The notes under the pieces are model-generated. The model did no database searches. It was given only the letters and a program-made list of their open reading frames with translations, and was not told where the DNA came from. DNA of 64,000 nucleotides from contig CM060082.1 in the NCBI GenBank assembly GCA_030533445.1, positions 40,163,317 to 40,227,316 of the forward strand, in the 5' to 3' direction. Every line of letters starts with the position of its first letter. Positions within the stretch are counted from its first letter, which is position 1. The position numbers and the translations under genes were made by a program. The DNA is from Cyprinodon diabolis. Lineage: Eukaryota; Chordata; Actinopteri; Cyprinodontiformes; Cyprinodontidae. This document shows, in pieces, positions 57,601 to 64,000 of the stretch.

Positions 57601-60600
57601 TTCTGTGGCTTTTTGACCACATTTGGATTCAAAATAAGATTTAAATGTTCTAATGTCTTATTAAAGAAAATAAATGAAAATGATTGCTCTGCTCTTAAAA
57701 GAATAAACATAAAGTAAACCCTAAAGCAGATGTATTTTCTCCTGTTCAGTCAGTGTAGACCTCTCCATCTAAACATGTCCTGGAACTGTAGGACCTTCAG
57801 TTGCTCCTACAGACCTGCAAAAGAGAAAACCAAGAGCTGATTGTGACAGTAAGAGCTCTGAATACAGACATGCAAAGTTTCACATGCGTAGCAGCTTTCC
57901 CCCTCAGCTGTGTGCTGCTCTGCAGCTTCACAAACTATACTGCAGGGGTGAAGCTCTCAGAGGCAGAGAGGAGAAAAGCAGCGAGTCAGTGAGGCTGCTT
58001 CCTGTCCTGGAGCTCAGCTGATGGAGAGCAGCAGCTTTCTTAGCCCTGATCTTCAGCTTGGAGGACATTAAAGGTCAGACACTGAAGCCGAGCTCCAGAA
58101 TATCCACCAAAGAGCTGATCCATCAGGAAATACCTCACAGGCTGAAGGAAACAACACAACTGGATCAGTTCATGGCCAGAATGAGCAGTGGTTGATGTTG
58201 CTGCTGTGATGAATGACTAACCGAGGTGGTGGTCTCTGGCTAGGATGCAGCTGCTCTCTGCTGGTGGATCACTTAGGTGTGCCAACCCTGGAGGTCCTAG
58301 TTGGATCTTCTCAGGTTGTGCTGCTGCCTCAGATAGACGGACCTTCATCTGTTACTCTGAACCATCTGCTCTCCATCCAGATGGGGTCAGATTGAGTTTC
58401 ATGGATATTTGAGGAAACACCCAGCATACAACCCAGAGAGAAGCAGCTCTGCTTTCTACATCTCTGCTATTAAATGCTCTGAGGGAAACTAGAAAGTCCA
58501 AAGAAGAAATGAAAAAGGCACCAAACAAGAGAGCATTTAAACACAGCAGAAGTGCAGCTGTCTGAATACTGACGGCCTCCATGGTTTTACTGCACTGTGT
58601 GATATCTGGGATGTGATCTGATGCCTCCTTGTTGATGGCAGCTTCCCCACTTAGTCTCTAAAGCTTGAACCTCCATCAGAACATCTCTCATTATATATTA
58701 AAACAGGATTCAAAGAGGCGTGTGATGAGGTGATTGGTGCAGCGAGGACAGAGAAACATGTGTAGAGGACAGAAGTGGTCATCTCATTTCTATTGGCTGA
58801 GATGCAGGAAGGAACAAGGAACAATTAAAGAGACTCAGTTCTTTATTCTTCTGCACAACAATCCCTCCGAGTCAGAAACCAAGCAGGTCCGGAAGTAATG
58901 CCTTATGGGTAACACATCAGCTCCATTAGCTGCTTGGAAATCAAACATTTAAAAGGAGAAAATGAAAGCAGCCAACTTCATTTCCTTACAAACTGAACTT
59001 TCTTGCAGATGCTGAATGAGTCAAAGACCAGCTTCATCTATTTCTATGAAACAAAAGGAGAACAATGATCTCAGGATTCTCCAGGCTGCTAGGGAGGAAT
59101 GTTGTTACTACATGTGGAAGATCTCTAAGCAGGTCACTAAGAGGACTGTTAATGGAGAAAGATGGCAGCAGAAATGTGAGGCAGCAGGAGAAGCAGCTGC
59201 AGACTGATCCACTCACAACTTAATTTGCATCTTACTCAGAGGCTGATGGAAAGAAAAGGCTGAATAAAGCAAAGGGAAGGAAGGCGGAGATAATCTGACA
59301 TCAGAAGGAGTTAACGAAGGAAAACATATTCTCTGAACTGTTCATCATCATCAATAACACCTCATTAATGGATGTTTGGAGACAGAAGGAGACAAAGATG
59401 GAAAAGAGATGAACAGGAAAAAGAATCAAAACAATGATGAGCTCTGAACAAACACAAACAAGCTTTAATCTGAAAGGAAAACCTCAGACAGACAGTGGGA
59501 GGGAGGAGAGGTCTAACCCAGAGGGGGATCCAAGTGTTTCAGCTTCCTAATTCACAGTCAACACAAGACAGGACAGAATGTGTCATCAGTCCATCGGTCC
59601 TCAGCAGAACAAGCTTCCAACAGCAGCAGCTCTGCTATCAGTCACACATTCAGCTATCAGGTAACAGAAGCTGGATCAGATCAGACACTGATCTTTAATC
59701 ACAGCATCTACAGAGTCTGGTAATGATCTCCTTGGGAAACAACAGTACTAGATCATGGAAGAACATCAGTAGGAGGAACATTAGAGGTCTGTTCCAGCAG
59801 AGATTTCTGCTCCTCTCAGGCCCATAATCCTCTCATCATTAGGTCCAAAGAACTGAATAACTTCTTCACATCTAAGAAGGTCAGTGAATCAGTTATCTGA
59901 TGTGTTCACTGATACTCAGACATTTGATTGTTCTGCTCTCTGTAGAACTCCATCCTTTGGGACAAAAGGAAATCAGCTTCTACCTGATGTGAGTTAAGCT
60001 TCCTCAGCATGGAGAGATGACCTCAGAGAGGATCATGAGTCGTTCGAGGAGCAATCAACCATCACCACGATTACACATCCACTGCTTCATGCTGCTAGTT
60101 TATCTCTACATGCATGCTATTTTAGGGTCCAATATTCAGCCAGAACTACCCAGTAATAACACCCAACCCTTTAAGGACGCCTGATATCTGATAGAAATGA
60201 TAGGCAGAACACGTTGACCACATGTTCTTTATACTTCCTCTGTCTCTGCAGCTTTTAGTTAACACTCCACAGCCTGCTTGTCAGAAAGAGCCTGCTATCT
60301 GTGAAGCTTTTTCAGGATCTTTGTGATGTAAGTGAGCATGTCCAGCCCAGCAGTGACTGATTTAGTAGCCAGCAGGGTTTGGAAGAGCGTGATGGAGGCA
60401 GGAAGTCATCAGAACTCATCAGAGAGAAGAGCTGTGCAAATCAAACTAATAAAAGTAATCCCTCCTCTCTGTCTGCTCTCCTCAGTTCTTATTTCTCTAT
60501 AAACATCTGCTTCCTCTGACAGTGTTTGTTGCTTAGATGATGTAGAAACTTCTCTTATGATGAAATAACTGGAAACAGGAACTCTTCCAACCAGTCCTTG

Positions 60601-61225
60601 TGTTTTGCTAAAGTGTCGGTGTGGCAGCAAACCGCCTACTGGCTACTGACCAGGACCAATGTCTGAAGCTCCCAGGATCCACCGACCCCCTCAGCCCCCA
60701 AACCTCCCTGATCTCCATCAAGCCAAGACCGACTGGAGAACAGATGCTTAGGATTCTTTCCACCAGGATGGAAACTTTGTTATCCCAGGCAGAGCAGAGG
60801 AAAATATTTGGCCATTTTCTTTTTAAAACACAATTTTTATTCACAAATTCCAGCTTCCTCAAACACCTTTGTTCTGTACCACAGGATCTGTATGTGATAG
60901 AAACATCAAGATGAAGGCAGAGTGGTTTGCTGGAAGATTATTTGCATCTCATCCCTCAGAACTATTGTACAGGCATCTCCTTTACCCAACTGAAAAAAGT
61001 AAAGCTTGAAACAAAAAGGCTAAATTGTTCATTTTTTCTCCCAAACATCCTCACATGCAGCCAGTAGGTTATTATAATGTCTGCTAAAAGTTTTGTCCCA
61101 TTCTATCATTTCTACATGTCATTTTTCAGCCTACTAAAGCAGGACATTTTGACATGTAGTAGTAGAGCTGTCCTCTCTTTTGTTCCACTTGTACAACTCT
61201 AAAATAATACTGTTCCTGGTCAGAA
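57601..61225. other. Non-coding, nothing recognised
   Basis: No supportable gene or RNA. The plus-strand 97-codon frame at 60621-60914 has no known domain. AT content rises after 60950. Confidence 0.5.
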
Positions 61226-61580
61226 CTACATTCCTACTAGTCAGAACTGTACGTATAGATATCCTAAATTGGATTTTTGCAAGCAAAATATTTTTTTAAG
61301 TGGCTGTTTTGACATTTATTAGTTTGAATGAATATATATTTCTGATGTCTCAAATGCATTTCTTCCAAATCATAATGAGCATTTGAAATATATAAAATAA
61401 GATTTTTCCTATTTAAAATAAACATTTTAAATATCTTATATGTAATTCCTACTAGTACAAATTAATTTTTCATTTCCCATTCATGTGTATTGGGCTTTTA
61501 CCAGATATCTAAAATAAACATTTATATCTAAAACTGAACTCTGACAAGGATGAACTCTAATATCAGATCTCAATATTACA
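61226..61580. repeat. AT-rich repeat with TACTAGT motifs, left half
   Basis: TTCCTACTAGT occurs at about 61232 and ATTCCTACTAGT at about 61447, spaced by about 215 bases of AT-rich sequence with words such as GATATC and AAATTGGA. The same motif returns at 62388 (ATTACTAGTC) and 62479 (ATACTAGTAG) after the hAT insertion, so the two sides were one element before it. Confidence 0.5.
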
Positions 61581-61824
61581 GTAATTACCAGTGTCATTTG
61601 AAAAAGTCACTTTGAAAAAGTAATTAGTTATAGTTACTAGTTACTTCTCCAAAAAAGGAATGGAGTTAGTAACTGAGTTACTCCACAATAAAAGTAACTA
61701 GTTACTAGTAAAATATTGCGTTACTTTTGCGAGTGTATGAAATTCATAACTGGGGATGTCTAATTCTGAAATCCTGTGTTTGGGTTGTTATAGATACTGC
61801 AACATGTAGCTATATCTGTCTATT

Positions 61825-61921
61825 CCATCCATCCATCCATCCATCATCCATCCATTCATCCATCCATCCATCCATCCATCAATCCATCCATCTATCATCC
61901 ATCCATCCATCCATCCATCCA
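61825..61921. repeat. ATCC microsatellite inside the hAT-like element
   Basis: Tandem CCAT/ATCC units with a few broken units (ATCATCC, ATTCATCC, CAATCC, CTATCATCC). Codes a chance HPSIHPSI peptide in one frame. Confidence 0.95.
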
Positions 61922-61969
61922 TATTTCTCTCTTTCTCAATATACAATGGTCATTCACGCTCTCCGTAGT

Positions 61970-62270
61970 TCCTCTGTGGCGCGAGCACTGGGCAGGTGTT
62001 ACGCCCCTTTAGCGAGCATGCGCGTTTCCTGTCGCTTGCGCGGTGAATCGTGCCGGCACGCTGTGCGGAGATGCAGGGGAAACTGTATGTGATGGGGAAA
62101 CGCAGCTCGACGTAACACCAGTATTTCCATCTGCAAAAAACGCTGTTTTGCTGCTGGAGTCCTCCTCACTCTCCATCCTCCCCTCTCTCATGACAAGGCG
62201 CGCACGAGTCCTATCATGAAAAAAGATTAATTGTGCGACCTGAGTAACGTGCAGAAACGGGGTGTCGGCA
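61970..62270. other. CpG-rich segment inside the hAT-like element
   Basis: Dense CpG (GGCGCGAGC, GCATGCGCG, GTCGCTTGCGCGG, GTGCCGGCACGC, AAGGCGCGCACG) in a CpG-poor window. It also holds short palindromes such as GTGCCGGCAC. The open frames over it (62009-62320 minus; 61727-62092 plus) show no domain. It may be a promoter-like remnant from the parent transposon or captured sequence. Confidence 0.6.
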
Positions 62271-62391
62271 ATTGTAACTGCGTTATAGTTACAGTAAGAG
62301 TAATAATTTTGATTACTCATTACTAAAAAAAGGTAGCGGCGTTAGTAACGCTGTTACTTTCAACGCCGTTACTCCCATCACTGGTAATTAC

Positions 62392-62560
62392 TAGTCAAAA
62401 TGACAATTTCAGACATCAAAATTGAATATAACATTCTAGATGTTATAAAATAAAATAATTGACATCAAAAGTGCATTTATACTAGTAGAAATATAATTAC
62501 AGATAAAGCAAAATAGAAACTAAGGAAGAGTATCAACAGTCCATACATGTTTTGGGTATT
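62392..62560. repeat. AT-rich TACTAGT repeat, right half
   Basis: Continues the pre-insertion repeat: 'tagtcaaaatgacaatttca', 'gacatcaaaattgaatataa', then 'attgacatcaaaagtgcatt' and TACTAGTAGAAATATAATTAC. Two GACATCAAAA words about 65 bases apart suggest internal duplication. Confidence 0.5.
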
Positions 62561-62938
62561 AAAAAGTAAAAATAAAGTAAAAATACAAAAATATGCGACA
62601 AAAAATAAATAACTAAACAAAAACAAATAGGTCAAATCTATCACTTCTATTAAGGACAAAATTATAATTTCAATGTTATAGAAATAAAATGAAACAAATC
62701 ATTAAAAAGTTCTTAAAGGATAAAACATGAAACCTTAATGAACTTCAACAGAAAAGTGAGTTTCTTTCTTGAAACCAATTTAAAGAAAGGAGGAATGACT
62801 CAGTGCTTTTTATGAGCTGGATTTGTTTAAAATAAGCTGCTTCCTTTAAATTATATAAGCTCCATTTTAAGTGAGAAGGACTTGAGCTTGTCTTTACATC
62901 TTTATATTTTTTTAAAACAAAGCGCAGCGAGATCATCA
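62561..62938. other. AT-rich, nothing recognised
   Basis: Very AT-rich DNA without clear repeats or genes. Confidence 0.5.
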
Positions 62939-63171
62939 TAATTTGAGCCGGTAAATAAGATGAGTTGCCAATAGAATGAGTATTTTTACTCTTAAAATAA
63001 GTTATCTAGATATTATGCACTTGAAATAAGAAAATGCAATTGTTTTTTCTTATTTTAAGTGTAAATTGTCTTGTTCCATTGGCAAAGTGTCTCACTTAAA
63101 TACTTAATTCAAGAAAAAATACACTTATTTCAAGGAGGAAATGACTTATTTAGATTTTATTTTTTGCAGTG
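62939..63171. mobile_element. CACTG-ended MITE family, copy 2 (left end missing)
   Basis: Shares with copy 3 the blocks GGTAAAT-AGAT, TTTTTACTCTTAA, ATAAG, TTGAAATAAGA-AATG, and the 19-base stretch 'cttattttaagtgtaaattg' followed by TCTTGTTCCATTGGCAAA. Ends TTTTTTGCAGTG at 63171. The left terminus is absent, so this copy is truncated at about 62939. Confidence 0.7.
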
Positions 63172-63387
63172 GTAGCCGGCTCGCGTGGATGACGTCATAC
63201 ATACTCTGCTTTGTTTTAAAAAATATATAAATATAAAGTATATAACCGCGAATGTCTGGGGGACAGTGATTCCCCTACATATTATGAATGCTGGCATACC
63301 ATAAATAACAAATTATGAACAGTTTAGTGTCTTCAACTCGTTGCCCATAGGAAGACGTTACTTGGATTACAAAACCAAATAATTTCA
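63172..63387. other. Short spacer between two MITE copies
   Basis: About 215 bases with some CpG (TAGCCGGCTCGCGTGG). No gene seen. Confidence 0.45.
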
Positions 63388-63682
63388 CGCTGCAAAAACA
63401 ATCTAGAGATAAGTGAAAATGTCTTATATTAAGTGTATTTACCCTTAATTTGAGTAGGTAAATGAGATAGTTTGCCAATGTAACCAGTGTTTTTACTCTT
63501 AATATAAGATAATTAGATAATATGCATTTGAAATAAGACAATGTAATTGTGTTTTCTTATTTTAAGTGTAAATTGTCTTGTTCCATTGGCAAAATGTCTC
63601 TTTTATCTCCTCAATCCAAGAACAAATGCACTGATTTTAAGAAAAAATTACTTAGCTAGATTTTGTTTTTTTCTAGTGCAGA
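63388..63682. mobile_element. CACTG-ended MITE family, copy 3
   Basis: Begins near ACGCTGCAAAAACAATCTAG and ends CTAGATTTTGTTTTTTTCTAGTGCAG. It is longer than copy 2 and lies in the same orientation; copy 1 at 22029 lies in the opposite orientation by its translated relatedness. Internal halves are partly self-complementary (GCCAATG on the left, CATTGGC on the right). No coding capacity; target duplication not resolved. Confidence 0.7.
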
Positions 63683-64000
63683 ACAGCTCCAAATGACACA
63701 AAAGTCAAATGGGTGAGTAGAACATGACGTAATAACGTAAAATCAAGGCCCCAATGTAAAAAAAAAAAACGGTGTTCCCCTTTAACTAGACAAAAGGTAT
63801 TGAAAACATGTCATTAACTAAAAGGATATTTTCACAGCAGCAAGTAAGCCAAACTGTAGTAGATCTATAAACATTTACATTTAAGGTGAAAGATCTTCTT
63901 TTCCTGATAATATGTTCTATCCTGAGGAATAGTTTTAGCTTCACCTGCTTTATATTCTGTCAAGAAAAAAAATATTTTCCCAGCCTGGGGTCTTTCTCCA
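63683..64000. other. Non-coding to window end
   Basis: AT-rich, with an A run at about 63759-63769. Nothing recognised. Confidence 0.45.

Larger units (their letters stand above)
61589..62383. mobile_element. hAT-like element with perfect 8-bp target duplications
   Basis: The 795-base unit begins CAGTGTCATTTG and ends CCCATCACTG, giving CAGTG/CACTG terminal inverted repeats. GTAATTAC flanks it on both sides (61581-61588 and 62384-62391), an exact 8-bp duplication. Sub-terminal parts carry GTTACTAGTTAC and GTTAGTAACGCTGTTAC words, the 'gtaacgcgttac' style common in fish elements whose ends read CAGTG-TGGG. It has no transposase, so it is non-autonomous. A 97-base ATCC microsatellite and a CpG-rich segment lie inside. 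hAT assignment rests on duplication length and end bases. Confidence 0.88.

Noticed and set aside
61727..62092. 121-codon plus-strand frame with His-Pro-Ser-Ile repeats
   Set aside because: The repeats are the translation of the ATCC microsatellite; the rest is inside the hAT-like element and has no domain.

Overview
The window looks like a vertebrate intergenic or intronic stretch, most likely from a teleost fish. It has no operons, no long open reading frames outside mobile elements, and is AT-leaning and CpG-poor. It carries mobile-element families typical of fish: an RTE/Rex3-like LINE, an L2-clade LINE, a DIRS-type tyrosine-recombinase retroelement, LTRs of at least two families, a tRNA-derived SINE, and several small DNA transposons with CACTG ends. 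The phrasing of the unique sequence suggests a killifish or livebearer type genome, but that is an impression and not a measurement.

Layout. 1-9.6 kb: the 3' end of an LTR at the left edge, a complete solo LTR of the same family at 3605-4327 with a 5-bp target duplication, a decayed Rex3-like LINE on the minus strand (5203-6840), and a compact LTR-like unit near 9.2-9.6 kb. 12.6-17 kb: the densest repeat cluster. A DIRS-type element on the minus strand keeps pieces of reverse transcriptase, RNase H and tyrosine recombinase. It is broken by a solo LTR (14634-15362) and abuts a 5'-truncated L2-clade LINE on the plus strand (about 15655-16650). 18-25 kb: a GA microsatellite, a foldback MITE with 8-bp target duplications (20920-21122), a CACTG-ended MITE (22029-22320), a second copy of the LTR family seen at 14.6 kb (from 23697), and a nested hairpin at 25.1 kb. 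25-49 kb: mostly unique non-coding DNA with a few diffuse teleost repeats. 49-53 kb: a SINE with target duplications, one exon-like segment (49587-49661), and a DNA-transposon-like block ending about 51306. 53-61 kb: unique non-coding DNA. 61.2-63.7 kb: a hAT-like element with perfect 8-bp target duplications (61589-62383), inserted in an older AT-rich repeat, followed by two more copies of the 22-kb MITE family.

No complete host protein-coding gene could be recognised. The best host-exon candidate is 49587-49661 (plus strand, 75 nt, both splice sites present, unnamed gene). If it is real, most of the window would be introns of a large gene. The interest of the window is in the nested order of insertions, which can be read from target-site duplications, interrupted domains and shared families. 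I found nothing that supports a new molecular system.
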